Positions 33,893 to 47,443 of a DNA stretch of 64,000 bases are shown here, one piece after another. Origin of the DNA: Voacanga thouarsii (taxonomy: Eukaryota; Streptophyta; Magnoliopsida; Gentianales; Apocynaceae); NCBI GenBank assembly GCA_026120185.1, contig JANUWF010001783.1, positions 6,665,001-6,729,000 of the forward strand. The letters run 5' to 3'. Numbering within the stretch: position 1 is the first letter of the stretch; each line of letters begins with the position of its first letter. Below the pieces are notes generated by a model. It ran no database searches, was not told the DNA's origin, and saw nothing but the letters and a program-made list of their open reading frames with translations. The position numbers were made by a program, and so were the translations under genes.

Positions 33893-35109
33893 GGTCTCTT
33901 ATAAAGTACTATGATTGTAAAGATTGGACTATTACTACTACAGCGTGAACGGATACCTTCATACTTGAGTATGAGTTGGTAGCCTGACGAAGTTAGGATT
34001 TTATACTTTGATTTATGTTGGGTGAGATTTCTTTTATGAGATCAATATCCTTGTATATTAGGTATATTACTTTAGTTAGTTAAGATGAACTCATGCAATA
34101 GAGTTTTTGTGCTTCACTTAGTGAAGTTAAATCACCCCCTTGTGATTGTCTGGCTAATATAATAATCCAGAGCCTTGGGAATGTGGCTCTAGAATGTACT
34201 CTTTTGGGTAGCTTCTAATGATAAGTAAGTATATTCAAGTTAGTCATAGATTATCAGATTAGATATCTAAGGATGGTAGATGTATTTAAGATAGGTATTA
34301 GTACATTTATCCTGTCTCATTGATGGATGTTACATAGAGGGGTATTTTCGTCATTTTACTTGTAGGTCGGAGACATTGCTTTAGCAATATTATTCTTGGG
34401 GTCTATATTTTCATATGGTAATAAATAAAAATATTTAAAATGATAAAATGTAATTATTTAATAGTAAGGGCATTTTGGTCATTTTAATAACTATGAATAA
34501 TATGTCTCTTGGTCCCCGGAGTAGCTCAAATTACCTTGGTGTTATTTAGACACAATCTGAGCTTGATGGATAATTATTTAGAAAGGAAATAAAATTTATT
34601 CTAAGAGTCCAATTAGAATTGATTAATTAGTCTTGGGTTTTAATAAGGCTTAGAAAAGATAATTAATTAAGAAGATTGGGTTGGAATAAATTAATTAATT
34701 GGGTTGATATATGTTAACATATATTAAGAGTCCAATTATAATTAATTAATTATTCTTGGGTATTTAATGAAACCCAGAAAAGATAATTAATTAATTAAGA
34801 GGATTGGGCCAATCTTGGACTAATTTATGAGCACAACACCAAGTCCATTAGGGCTGATGATTTTGGCCATTAGAGCTTGAAAAAGCCCTAAGGCTGGTCG
34901 AAAATAGCTGGGGGGAAAAAACACGACGTTATTTTTTCTTCATTCTCTGGTGTGCCGTCTCTTCCTCACTCTCTATTCCACGTACTTCTCTTCTTTATCT
35001 CTTGGAGAGTATCTTGATTATCCAAAATAGGAGCTTTCACCAAGTTAACCCAAGAGTAAGGTAGAGTCATACTCCGGAAGACAAAGAGAGAAAGCTTGGA
35101 GACGCTTGA
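33893..35109 (+). repeat. Copia-3 3' LTR, second part
   Basis: It resumes after the GGTCT duplication (CTTATAAAGTACTATGATTG) and matches 5655-6431 plus 23999-24400. It is cut at 35109 after GACGCTTGA by long LTR copy b. The last 200 bp present in the 5' LTR are not found downstream, so they were lost in a rearrangement. Confidence 0.88.
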
Positions 35110-35354
35110 TGTGAAACCCCAGTCGAAACTAACCTTAGAGTAAGGGGGTTGAGATGCATATCATATTTTATTACGTGCTTAAATATATTTTTATATGAAA
35201 TTATGTACTTTGGATTTGTGTTTTATGGCCTAGAAGGCTTAATTGTGAGTATTGAGTAAGAAGGGCAAAATGGTAATTTTTGCTTGAGGTGAAAATAGGG
35301 AATAGCTTGAGGATTAAATAGGAAAATTATTTTAGAGAGAAAATAAGAACAAGA

Positions 35355-35422
35355 GTTGTTGTGGTTTAGTGGTTAGAGCTTTGGATTTAATTCTTGAGAT
35401 CTTGAGTTCAAATCCCATCATT
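35355..35422 (+). other. tRNA-like relic in long LTR b
   Basis: Same start and A-box arm as in copy a (TGGTTTAGTGGTTAGAGC), and a T arm closer to a real tRNA: GAGTTCAAATCCCATC. It lies about 245 bp from the LTR start. The anticodon stem is weaker than in copy a. Confidence 0.55.
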
Positions 35423-37000
35423 GGAATTTTAGCATGATTAAATTTTATTTTTGCTTTGGAATGTTGTATTTTCGGTCTTAAGTGCTTTAGAGTAGAGTAG
35501 AGGTATTGTCCTAGGGGAGACATGATAGGAGTACCCTAATCCTATTCTTGTACCCTACATAAAATTCCTAAGGGAATTCATTCTTCCTTGATTCTTAATT
35601 TTCCTTAATTCTCAATTCGTTAGATTGGTCACATTTGTTCTAGCCAATTTCATTCCAGAAATTTCAGTGAAGTGTTGTGACTTTGAAGGTTCAAAATGTC
35701 TTAGTGAAAGACATCTTATGGACTGAAAATGTGGAAGAGATAGGGAAAGATTCCAAGAGAATTAATTCCCCTAGTGAACCTTCTAAACTTCACTCTAGTT
35801 AGGTTCATTTTCCTTCATGTAATGAATTGAAATTTTCCAGCATCTTGTGCCTTCAAGGTGTCGAAATTCTCAGCCATTATTCCCTCCCAAATGCTGCCAG
35901 GAAATGGTCCTTTTGATCGGCTTGAAATCTGAATTTTTCTATCCATTTTCGGACTGCACAAATACTGTGCAAAACCAGAAAAATCCCCTTAGCCATATTT
36001 TTCCTCCATAAAGAAGGCTGGAAACCAACCTTGAAAGACCTCTAAAATCCCCTTAAACTCTTCTGCAAAATCGACTGAACAATGGCAGTAAATCTGCCCA
36101 GAAATTCTTTCCAACTTGCGAAAATCACTGGACAAAATTTTCCAGCTTTGTTTTTCATTCCAGCCCTGGCCGAAACTTCATCTTTCTTCTGCACAAACCT
36201 TTCTTAAACAGCTATGAACTGAACTCCATTGTCTTCCCAAGCTTCTGCACGAAAATCAGACATGGTTGCCCAAAAATATCTCCAACAAATCACTACAATC
36301 ATGCCTTGATTGAATACCAAAATTCCAGCAATATTAATTTAGCAACCTTCCATAAAATGTCCCTCAAACAACCAGACCTTTCCTTCACCATTGCACTCCT
36401 TCCTTTTAGCCACCATTAACCTTCTTCACTCAGCTTTCATCCAGCCAAAAAAACTGATCAAACAGCCAGCCATCACAGCTTTCAAAAGCTCTCCATTGAT
36501 CAAGATATTCTCAACATATTTTGTTTTCAAATTTGATTCACTAAATTATTCTTTTAGGATTTCAACAACCAGCCTTTCCTTTTCCTATCAAACCAAAAAA
36601 TTCAATTGCCAAAGCTCCTCAAAGAGTTCGGCCAACCTTAATCCCTAAGGATTTCGACAGCTTCAACCAAAATCTCTCCATTCTCTTCAACCTTCAAGCA
36701 CACATAGAACATCAAGAATACCTACTCCTTCTTTCAGCTAATACCTCTCCAAACCACTTTAAACTTCTTTCAAAAATTTCAGATTTCACCTACTCACTTC
36801 CGTGAGTCCATCCATACCATTTTTAACATCAAACTCCAAAATCCAACTTGCTCTTTTGGATCAAAAAAATCAGAATTTTTGTGAAGGCTCAAGAACATCT
36901 TCAAGGTAGGTTTGTTCAATCAACTTCATCTTCACTAATCTTTGATCTCTAATGAATATGTATATGAATAAACATGCTAATGGACTTTCTTCTTCTCTTT

Positions 37001-37045
<45 letters not shown>
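37001..37045 (+). repeat. (CT)n microsatellite in long LTR b
   Basis: An imperfect CT tract at the same relative place as 31476-31520. Confidence 0.93.
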
Positions 37046-37048
<3 letters not shown>

Positions 37049-37619
37049 CCGAACACCCTCTCCCTCTTTGCCGAATGACTTCTTCACCAATGGCCATACT
37101 TTCTTCATCTCCCTTGGACGAATTTAGACGTCTAGGAGTTGAGATCCATTCGAAACTCCTTTAAGGTACTCATCAATCAAGTAAGTCCCTTCAACCCTCT
37201 TTTTAGGCTCTAGATTCATGTCTCTAGGATGATATTGGAAGGAGATGGGCTATGAGTGTGGTTTAAGCATGTGTTGTTGTGATGAGTTGAGTTTGAAGCA
37301 TGAATCAATGTGTGTATATGATGGAGTTGGGGTTGATGCATGTGATGATTTATCTTGGATTATATTATGATGTTTTAGGGTTTAATGCATGTCTCCATGT
37401 TGAGAGTGATATATGTGATCAAGCATATTAGATATTATGTCACCGTTAGTGAATAGGATTTATATTCAAGTATGATTGTTGAAGCCATGATTATGTTTAT
37501 GCTAGTAAAGGTTGGATCATGCCTTGATAAATTAGATCTATGCTTTTATTCATGATTTGGATGATTTGATGAATTGGAGGGAGTATATGTTCACGATTGT
37601 GGTTAGCAATAGGAATATG

Positions 37620-39350
37620 TGTTGGGTACCTCAGACTCGTATCCTATACGGCGCAGCGGAAAATAAAACGAGATACCATCCCATGACCTATCTATGTGTG
37701 GAAAACAAGACATAAGGAGGGTAAAGGTAACAACTTTTACCTTTGCGTGATCATCTGAAGAACAAAAATTTCTTCTTCAAGTTGAGGCGCGATCCAACAA
37801 TTCTCGTGATCAACCTCCACGTGAGTTGAACGTCTACCCACAATAATCACAGTGTGTAATTATCTCTAATAGTAATCCACAAGAGGAATACTCAAGCACT
37901 AAAATTTCTATACTAGCAAAAATTAATGGCGGCTAGGGTTCAAGATCAAAATCGAGAGAGAGAAGAAGAAGCTGTTATCTCGTAGCCCTAGGATTTTGGA
38001 GTCAATTTCGTCTATCTTTTAGCCTTGGAATTTCGTGTATATCACTACCATATATCACACGAAAATCTGTTAAAAAATCCTCCAAATTGAGAATTCTAAA
38101 ATAGTTAGAATTCCCTAATTGTAATTGGAAACATCAAGTTTTCTTAATTACAATATGGACCACAAATTATAACTAATTATAATTTGTCCACAACAACTTT
38201 TCTTTCTCTCAATAAACCCCATAATGTTATCAAATAACATCTTGAGTATATAATCCTCTATTGTGTGTGACCTATTAAGTTTCCCAGTCAATTGGTAGCG
38301 AACGTGAATTAATCCAAACGTCTTTGAGATTAATAATCCATAATTAATTAGAAATAATCCTATTAATTCTAATCAGGATTGGTTTATTAATTCATCAATT
38401 AATAAACCCATATTCCCAAATCATGAGCGGTATCTAGCAACACATCATGACCACCCAAGAGTCCAAGAAGTCAAGTGGTTTGACATAACCCTTCAATAAC
38501 AAACTTCAGTGCAATTAACTCATTTCACCATACAATATCTCATTCGGTTTGGAGTACGGAATTAGTGCCAACTCCCTCCAGAATTAATTCTGGCCCGAAT
38601 ACAATAGTACTTGTACCAGCAACCCACTACTCTAGATATGTATCAATTGGAACTGTTTCCAATACACAATTGCCTTGGCCAAGGACTTTCGAGTAGTAAT
38701 TCCTACAAGTGGTCGTGAGAAATTCGCCCCTACTATTAGGAGGGGTGAATCCTTTATTGACCCTCTCAACTACTTTCGTTTACCTTACCATGTACCTAAT
38801 ATCCATCCCATAGGCGGCCCTCGATCGAGCTCCGGAGATTGGAATCAAAGTACAAGGCCCAGCAAACAAAGTACCTTAGAGATCTCAAGTCTAAGAATAC
38901 TTACACGTTTGCTATATTGAGATTATATCACTGGCACTGAATAGTTATCCATGTGATTATCTCAAAGTTAGATCATCCAATGAACTTGTTCCATTAACAA
39001 GCATCCATGTGTTAACTTTGAGTATCTCAATACTCACGGTTATGAAAACCACCGCCTAATCAAATCAGGAAGTGTAACACATGTTAGTCTTAACGCATTA
39101 ATGATGTCCTATCTCATTGATACGATGACTATGGACTATTTAAGTACTAACACCATCCAGTGTAGTAGGAATCTCATATCATGATCTTTATCATGATTTC
39201 CTTAACACAGTGTTGCACTGGAGACTTTATCAAACAGTTATATTACTTAAAGTAAACAAAAGAAACTGTAAGATAAATAATACCTTTTATTAAAATAAAA
39301 TGTGTCATATACAATGTACAAGTGATTGCCTCTAGGGCACAACACTAACA
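37620..39350 (-). repeat. Copia-5 3' LTR (1731 bp)
   Basis: On the minus strand TGTTAGTGTTGTGCCC (39350) to GGTACCCAACA (37620). It belongs to the same family as the Copia-4 LTRs and has only a very short GA stretch at about 37954. The polypurine tract lies at about 39351-39366. Confidence 0.93.
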
Positions 39351-40788
39351 AACTCTCATTTGCACTAGAGCCAATCATTCATTTATCTAATACCAAATGA
39401 CTCAACATGATAATCATGTTTTTTCTGGGATAGTGCTTTCGTAAGCAGGTCAGCTATGTTCTCATCCGTGGGAACTCTCTCTATTTTTACATCATTCCTA
39501 TCTATGATCTCCCGGATCAAATGATAGCGTCGTAGTACGTGTTTGGATCGTTGGTGAGACCGCGGCTCCTTTGCTTGTACAATAGGTCCATTGTTGTCAC
39601 AATACAAAGTTATTGGACCAACACAACTAGGAACCACACCCAGTTCCGTCACGAACTTCTTGATCCAAACAGCCTCCTTAGCTGCTTCAGAAGCAGCCAT
39701 GTACTCAGCTTCTATCGTAGAGTCGGCAATAGTCTCTTGTTTGGAACTTTTCCAACTTATTACCCCTCAGTACAACGTAAACACATAGCCGGATTGTGAT
39801 TTGAAATCATCTTTGTCAGATTGAAAACTGGCATCAGTATACCCGTTTATTTTCAAATCACCTTCTCCATATACTAAGAACATATTCTTAGTCCTTTGTA
39901 AGTACTTAAGGATGTTCTTTACAGCCGCTCAATGACCCTCACCAGAGTCGGATTGGTATCTGCTCATCAAACTGAGAGCACAAGATACATCGGGCCTAGT
40001 ACATATCATAGCATACATGATAGATCCAACTGTCGAGGCATATGGAATCTTACTCATGTGATCCCTTCAACTTGTGTCTTGGGAGACATCGATTTTGAAA
40101 GGCTTACACCATGTGACATGGGCAAGAATCCCTTTTTGGAGTGATTCATGTCAAACCTCTTTAGCACTTTATCTATGTATGTAGACTGTGAAAGACTAAG
40201 CAACTTTTTAGATCTATCTCTATAGATCCTTATTCTAAGAACATAGGTTGCTTCACCAAGGTCTTTCATAGAGAATTGTTTGGACAACCAAATTTTAACC
40301 GTTTGCAAGACAGGTATATCATTTCCTATTAGCAATATATCATCTAGATAAAGTAGTAAGAAAACGACTGCACTCCTACTAACCTTCTTGTATACACAAG
40401 GCTCATCCATATTTTGAATGAAACCAAACTCTTTGATTGTTTCATCAAAACGGATATTCCAACTCCTAGAAGCTTACTTAAGTCCATAAATAGACCTTTG
40501 CAGCTTACACACCTTTGTGTCATCACTGGACGTGAAATCCTCAGGTTGTGTCATATACACTTTCTCAGTCAGATTTCTATTTAGGAAAGCTGTTTTCACA
40601 TCCATTTGCCAAATCTCATAATCATAATGAACAACAATGGTTAGGAGTATCCTGATGGATTTCAACATGGCTACTGGCGAGAAGGTTTCATCATAGTCAA
40701 TACCATGTTATTGACGATAACCCTTCGCCACTAGTCGTGCTTTATAGGTAACTAAGTTATCATCTATGTCCGTTTTCTTCTTGAAAAC
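39351..40788 (-). pseudogene. pol: Copia-5 reverse transcriptase and RNase H
   Basis: 40668-40474: QMDVKTAFLNRNLTEKVYM and RSIYGLK. 40410-40054: LLLYLDDILLIG, with Leu in place of Val in the catalytic YVDD box, then MKDLGEATYVLRIRIYRD. 39700-39383 holds RNase H complete to its end: ASEAAKEAVWIKKF, YCDNNGPIVQAKEP, ERVPTDENIADLLTKAL. Stops at about 40470 and 40050 break the frame. Confidence 0.9.
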
Positions 40789-42390
40789 TCACTTGCACCC
40801 AATAGGTTTAATTCCTTTGGGTGGATCAACCAAAGTCCATACTTGGTTGTCGTACATGGAATCCATCTCTGACTTCATGGCCTCAAGCCATTTGTCAGAT
40901 TCTGAACTATTCAGAACATCCTTGTAGGTAGTAGGCTCATCTTCATCTATGAGTAATACGTCATTATGGTCACTAATGAGAAATCCATATCTCTCAGGTG
41001 CCATACGTATCCTACTAGATCTACAATGTTCTTGTGTATTAAAAGGTTCATCTATTCTCTTAATAGATGTGGGGTTAGACGGTTGATCCTCGTTTGTTTA
41101 ATCTTCATGAACTTCACTAAGTTTAATCTTACTCCCACTGTCCCCTTTGAGCATGTGCTCTTTCTCTAAGAAAACGGCATGCTTTGAAACAAACAATTTA
41201 TTTTCGGAGGGTTGATAGAAGTAATATCTAAAAGATTCTTTTGGATATCCCACAAACAAACACTTGTCAGACTTACTATCAAGTTTATCTGACTGTGGCC
41301 TTTTAACAAAGGCAGAATAACCCCATACTCGCAAGTGAGATAACTTTGGCCTTTTACCAAAGAACATCTCAAATGGGGTAGTATCAACCGATTTTTTCGG
41401 AACTCTATTTAGTATATAAACAGAAGTCTCTAGTGCATACCCCCAAAATGATTTTGGTAGGTCTGCAGAAGCCATCATGGTCCGTATCATATCTAGAAGT
41501 GTTCGATTCCTTCTCTCAAATACACCATTATGTTGAGGTGTATGTGGTGGAGTCCATTGAGATAATATCCCATTATTTCTAAGATAACTCAAAAACTCTT
41601 GACTCAAATATTCTCCTCCTCGATCAGATATTAGAGTCTTAATACTTTTGCCAAGTTATTTCTCTATTTCATTCTTGAAATCTTTGAACCTTTCAAAGGC
41701 CTCAGATTTGTATTTCATTAAATACAAATACTCGTATCGTGAGAAATCATTGATAAATGTTATGAAATAATTATAACCTCCTCTTGTTTGTATTGATATT
41801 AGGCCACATACATCAGAATGCATGAGTTCTAATAACTCTTTGGCCCATTCTCCTTTTCCTAGAAAAGGAGTTTTAGTCATTTTGCCTAGTAAACAAGACT
41901 TGCATGTGCCATATGATTCATAATCAAATGACCCTAAGTCACCAAGCTTGTGTAACTTAGAAATACGATTTTCATTTACATGGCCCAAACGACAATGCCA
42001 TAAGTAAGAGGTGTTAGAGTTATCTATTTTAGGTTTCTTATTATTTATATTGAGAATTGGATTGTCCAAGTCTAGAACATATAAACTATTAACCAAAGTT
42101 GCTGAACCATAATAAATACCATTCAATGAAAAAGAACAACATTTATTTTTAAATATTAAATGAAATCCACATAAGTCTAAACACGCAACTGAGATAATAT
42201 TTTTAATTAAAACTGGTACATAATAACAGTTTTCCAGTTCTAAAATCAATCCCAAAGGTAGGTTCAGCTCGTATGTCGCCACAGCAAATGCAGCAACCTT
42301 TGCCCCATTTACAGTACGTAGGTCCACGTCGCCTTTTTCTAGCCTTCTACTGCTCTTTAGTCCCTACAAGTTATTAACAAATGCGATCTA
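40789..42390 (-). pseudogene. pol: Copia-5 integrase and start of reverse transcriptase
   Basis: 42327-41656 gives the gag-pre-integrase segment (LWHCRLGHVNENR, CLLGKMTKTPF) and FITFINDFSRYEYL, where the second catalytic Asp is changed to Asn. After a stop, 41607-41098 gives HNGVFERRNR and WGYALETSVYILNR. 41004-40789 gives NQVWTLVDPPKGIKPIGCK of the RT start. Three stops divide the frame. Confidence 0.9.
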
Positions 42391-42654
42391 CATCCTGTAA
42401 TACCCCCCCCAAAACCACCTTTGACTATGGGGAAAAGTCATGCATTGCATAGCATTTTGCATTTTATGTGGTAGCTTAGAATTATTTTATTTGCATGGAT
42501 GCATGTGAATTTTTCCGTTACTCTTGCATTTGAATTAATTGATGTGAAATAGTTGTTTTGTTAAAGATTTGGATAAGGGAGGTTTGGTTGAAGATTTGGA
42601 AGGATGAGTATTGGGGGGTGGTGAGAGCTGAATGTAGAAAAACTTAGTATTGGA

Positions 42655-42717
42655 GTTGTTTTGGAATAGCGGGGAGGTTGGTGATTTCCTTTAGTGACCC
42701 GAGTTCGAATCCTACCT
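42655..42717 (+). other. tRNA-like relic in long solo LTR c
   Basis: About 63 nt at the same distance (about 255 bp) from the LTR start as in copies a and b. The B-box part is the best of the three (GAGTTCGAATCC). The A-box part is much altered (ATAGCGGGGAGGTTGG). Confidence 0.45.
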
Positions 42718-44984
42718 TTTGTGAAGTTAGTTTCTCTTCTTGAAAATTCCTTTCCTTAGAGTTTCCATGTCTTGGCCGAAAAAGATCTAGCAAACCTAGA
42801 GAAATTTTAGTGTCATTATTCCAAGGAAATAAGTCTCTATATTTATTTCCTAAATTTAAGGACCTTGATGTAAATAAAGTTCACTTTTAATTTTCAACTT
42901 TTATTCCTTAGGATTTTCGAAAAACCCCTAGCTAATAATTAAAATTTCAGCTTGAATTTAGCTAGATAGATCTTGCCATGGATAGTTGGAATTAATGAAT
43001 CATTTTTCTAGTAGGAAACCTTGTTGATTTTAACCCTAGAACCTAAGCTAAAAATCTGGAAAAAAATTTCCAGCAAGTGCCGCCACTTCTTAGAGGAATT
43101 TTAGCTCAACTTAAACTCTTCCAAAGCTAGGAAATCTTATCCTAAATCCGTTAGCAAATCAGATTTTTATTGCAATTCTAATTCGACTAGGATTTTCTTC
43201 CTAAACCTAGTAGAATTTTGGCAGCTTTGTGTTAACACAAGCTGTCCGAAATTCCAGCACCTTTAAGTACAATCCAACCCTTCAAATCCTAGCTCAAATC
43301 CCCTAAAACATCTTCCATCAATTCAGATTATCTTTGCTGTGCAAAACCAGATTTTACTCACACAAATTCCAGAATTTCGGCCAGCTAGGAAACCAGGATT
43401 TTCGACAGCTTTGTACAGAAAATTTTGGCCAGCCTTATACTCATATTCCAACCGAAATTCTGCACACAAACACACCAAAAAACCCCAGCTGATCAAGCTA
43501 TTTTTCAGCGCCTAAAACCCTCATTTTTTCTCTGGAAATTTCGTAGAACCACAGCTAAAACAGTCCAGAAATTCTTCCTCTCCTGTTCAGCAATTTCGCA
43601 CAGCAAAACTACTGCACGCGCACAGAAATTTCAGCCCTAAAAACCTTCGCAAACTCTTCTTTGTTTGGCCCAAAATTCTGAACACAATCAGCCCTTCTCT
43701 TGAGCAATAGTTCGGCCAACACAAGGGAGCAAAATTGCAAAATATTTTCTCCCTTAAACCCTCTCAAAGTCGGCAGCAAGAAGGCACTCGTGAGCTGCAA
43801 TTTTCAGCCTTGCTGTCCAAGAAACCTAAAGCCATTAGGAGTCATTCTAAACATCACCATCTAACCCTAAACCAATCTTCTCTAACTCTAAATCATAGCA
43901 GCGGTCTATCCTCTCCATTCTACACAAAAATTCCAGCAAGAACTCCACAGCAAATTTTTGAAAACCTCAAGAACAACACCTAGCAAAAACCGATCACCCT
44001 CCAAGGTAAGCAAAAACCATCTCAACTTCTTGATTCCTTTCTTCCATCAATTCTCTTCCTTTTCTTCTTTGGAATCATGCCATCTCAAGGCTGATTTCAT
44101 CTCTTTATGCATTCTCGGTCATAAGAAAGGAAAAAAGAGACAACTTTCTCTTCTAATCCCAGGAACTCGGGACAATCACCATAGGAGCATCGGGATCTTG
44201 CTACCCGGTTGTTGTAAGGTACGGAAATACTTACCCTTAATGCCGGAATTAAGGTTTAAGGTAGTAGATGATGTCTATTACCTTGTTGAATATATGGTCA
44301 TAGTATATGATCTTAGGGGATTGTGAATTGTTATGAAAATAAATGAATTTGGCACATGTTCGAATTAGTTGAAGCCATGATCATGATATTATATGGTTTA
44401 GATCAGGAGGATAATTGAGGAAAGCAAGCTGTGAATTTATCTCATTTATCTGAGGCATATCAAGTAAGTCCTTGCATAAACTCTTTTGTTAAATGTTGTA
44501 ATGGCAAGTCTATGTTGTGAAGCTTTGTAAAGCTATTGTTGAACTATGTTTGCTTGGGTTGTAAACGTGGATAATTATTCTTTAAACGGTTTTGTCAAAC
44601 TAACGATTTTATCAAGAAAACTATTCTTTTCCTTAAACTTTTAGAAATCTCTTTTAAAGAAAACCACGTTTTACAAAGCTAAGGTTTGGAAATATTGTAA
44701 ATCAGGAATTGACGGATATATTCGTTGAGTACTCAATAAGGGTAGGCTAACAATACTAGTCTTGGAGGGCTAGAGTAAGTCTTCTGGCAGGAGGCCACCT
44801 CCAGAAGATAAGCTCTGCTTGAAAAGGCGGCAGTATTGGTTGGTCAGGCCGGTCCGAGCTAGCATGTATACCTGGTAAGGTATTATTTATTTTCCTGGCA
44901 TGGACACCCGGATGGTTTTGTTGAGTGTAAAGAAGGAGGAGTATCTCACCCGGTGAGCTGTACACTCACCTTGATCAGAACGCC

Positions 44985-45066
44985 CAACGTGTGGTAATCT
45001 GGTCCGGACAAGGTGCACAAAGTGTGGTGCCTTGGCCATTTTGTTCTCATGGAGCCCAACGTGTGG
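44985..45066 (+). repeat. Spaced CAACGTGTGG motifs in long solo LTR c
   Basis: CAACGTGTGG at 44985-44994 and 45057-45066, with CAAAGTGTGG at 45018-45027 between them, at 33- and 39-nt spacing. The same block occurs in copy a at 33354-33402. Confidence 0.7.
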
Positions 45067-45566
45067 TGACATGACTGTTAATTCGAGTGGATGATTGTTT
45101 TGTATAAAGTACGATTATGGAAAAAGCCACTCTTTGCGAAAGAGAAATTATTTATGACTTGCCAAATATTTCTACAAATGTTTTCCGCTTTGCATACACG
45201 TACAGTTTTAAAAACCATGTGCACACACAGGACTTACTGAGATTTATTCTCACACTGTTTTACATCATGTTTTCAGGAGATAGACTGTGCTGAGTCAGCG
45301 GGGCATTGATAGTTGAAGCTTTTCTAATTATTGTCATCTTTGCTTAGGAGACATTTGTTGTTTAAGCTGTTAACGATTAATTGCTTTTATTTTGTTTTGC
45401 TCCAAGTTGAGCCTGATGTAATAAGAGTATTTCTTTATTTATCTGAGTTGAATCTCTTGGAGGTTGCCTTTGTATTTTATACCTCATTTTAAAGACCCCT
45501 TGTCCTATGGGACGAGGCGACATCCCCACCCTATTAGGGTACGTAGTCGTGGGGTGTTACACATCC

Positions 45567-46425
45567 GGTATCTAATACCCATATCTCATTTCTAAAGGCA
45601 GTATTTATCTTAATCATAAACATACCTGGAGATTCTGCTTCTTGTCCTTGATGATCTCCAAGTAGGCTTTGCAGTTGCGCCTCTAGTGGCCCATCTTCCC
45701 ACAATGATGGCATGGGTCATTGGTAGCTGCGTCCTTCTTGTTCACACCACCTTTGGGCTTCATGGGAGCCTTCTTCTTCTTCTTTTGAACTTTCTTCTTA
45801 GAAGAAAAAGATTCTACCATTAAAACCGCATTGGAATCCCTCTTCATGGAGGACTCCGCAGTTTTGAGAAGATTGATCAACTCAGGGATAGTGGACTCAA
45901 TCTTATTCATCTGATAGTTAATTACAAATTGTGAGAAACTATTAGGCAAAGACTGAAGAATTAAGTCAACACTTAAGTCATGGTCTATTGTAAACTCGAG
46001 AGATTCAAGCTTCTCTATCAAGCCCAGCATCTTCAGCCCATGAGTGGCCACAGAAGAACCCTCTGCCATTTTGCAACAAAATAGTTGCTTCGATATCTCA
46101 TATCTCTCAGTTCTGTCTTGGGCATCAACCAGCTCTCGAAGATGTAAAATGATCGATTGAGCATCTATATGCTCGTGCTGTTTTTGCAACTCAGGAGTCA
46201 TGGATGCCAGCATAATACATGATGCTGTATCACAATCCTCCTTGTGCCTCTTGTGGACAGCATGCTCATCAGCATGAGCATCTCGGGTTGGTGGTGGTGG
46301 AATAGGAGCATCTAGCACGTAGAGCAACTTTTCCGATTTGAGAACGATTCACGAATTTCTATACCAGTCGAGATAGTTTGATTGTTGGTTTCCAAAATGC
46401 TACGTAAGTTCAAGTTCGTTGACAT
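45567..46425 (-). pseudogene. gag: Copia-5 gag and protease start
   Basis: The likely start is the ATG at 46425 (MSTNLNLRSILE). An indel shifts the frame, and a long open stretch (46327-45683) follows: LLYVLDAPIPPPP, ASMTPELQKQHEH, KQLFCCKMAEGSSVATHG, SKKKVQKKKKKAPMKPKGG. The knuckle CHHCGKMGH ends in a TAG where Copia-4 has Trp. The protease start EIWVLDTGC lies at about 45567-45590 and is split from the rest by the CATCC insertion site. Confidence 0.9.
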
Positions 46426-47443
46426 GATGCAAGTGACCTAGATGTAAAGATAGAGAGCATTAGCTACTTGTATATGCACATGATATGCAAATAATTAGGA
46501 CTTTAATTAAACGCATTTTTACTCCACTATTTTACTCAAACCAATAGCCCCCACTACTGATTCGGAAAAGCCCATTGGAAGCTTTCCTAGTGGACCGATA
46601 TCCATATTCCTCAAGAATAACCTTGGGTTTGCCCAACAAGCCACCCTTGAGTTCATTGGTAGATATCCAATACCAATTACATCGTATGTAACTACCGGAT
46701 CATTGGGTGATTAACAGCTTTTAATCTTAAAGCCTTTTGGGCTACCCCAACTTTTCCTCTAAATTTCTTTATGCTTGAGTTTGCCCAACTGGGATAAAGA
46801 ATTTAGTTAAACCCGACCCATTAATCAGGAATTTAATTCCATAGCTTGAACATGCCCAATGTCAAATAGGCTTGGGTTTGCCCAACAACCTGGTCTCGAA
46901 AAAGGACTCTCGTTCTTACTATATTAATGGAAGGAATTAGGTTTAATATTAATTGAGGGATTTGTTCCTTTTAGTGATTTCGTTGAATGACATGCATAAA
47001 AATCAATAAATCACATAATTGATAATCATAGTAATAAAACAATTACGTGGTATGGTTATGGACTTTACCCTAAATTAATTTCTTTGAGCCATAAAAGAAA
47101 TTAATATAATTAACCCTATGTGTTCATGCATGATTTAAGTAGAAGGTCTTACTTCCTTGCCTTGTTTTGGTTGCCATCTCCAGAATAAAATAATTCTACT
47201 CCTATCTAACCTATGTAAACTAATTACATAATTTCCTAAAAATAGAAAACCTTAAGTTACATTCGAGTGGAGTTAGATGAGAAGAGAATTACACAAGAAT
47301 TCTAGAGAAGGCAGGACACGCAGGCCCTATTTCATAAAAAACCAAAACTGTAAAATGCATGAACAAATATAATTAGTTTTAGTCCATAACCATCCACCAT
47401 ACCATTGACTATGCTTAAACAAAATAAACATACACTTTTATTA

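Larger units (their letters stand above)
5288..35109 (+). mobile_element. Copia-3: Ty1/copia retrotransposon split by many insertions
   Basis: The two LTRs (5' from 5288, 3' from 29206) both begin TGTTGGAAAGTAT and stay alignable through their length once insertions are removed. Between them lie a primer-binding site (24613), a long leader, gag (26239), a protease stub, reverse transcriptase and RNase H. The 5' LTR is opened at about 6431/23999 by LTR-X, Copia-4 and a LINE. The 3' LTR is opened at 29562/33893 and again at 35110. The left flank is GGGAC. The right end is lost, so the target duplication cannot be tested. Confidence 0.85.
35110..37619 (+). mobile_element. Long LTR "b", 5' part only
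   Basis: It starts TGTGAAACCCCAGTCG and aligns with copy a over about its first 2.5 kb, including the tRNA-like module, the CT tract and the GGAATATG region. It is broken at 37619 by Copia-5. The remaining 1.8 kb, including the conserved CAACGTGTGG block, is absent from the other side of Copia-5. The left flank is CTTGA. Open frames inside it (for example 36391-36648) have no family match and are not shared with copy a. Confidence 0.82.
42396..45561 (+). mobile_element. Long solo LTR "c" (3166 bp, TGTAATACCCC...GGGGTGTTACA) in the Copia-5 protease
   Basis: It is flanked by a perfect 5-bp duplication CATCC (42391-42395, 45562-45566), and Copia-4 reads through the site at about 16485. The ends are inverted TG...CA repeats, of the same family as copies a and b but clearly diverged. 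No gag or pol. The Phe/Ser-rich open frames between 43425 and 44326 have no family match and are not shared with copy a. Confidence 0.88.

Noticed and set aside
43425..44326. Several open frames rich in Phe, Ser and Lys
   Set aside because: They lie in long solo LTR c, are not shared with copy a and show no known domain.
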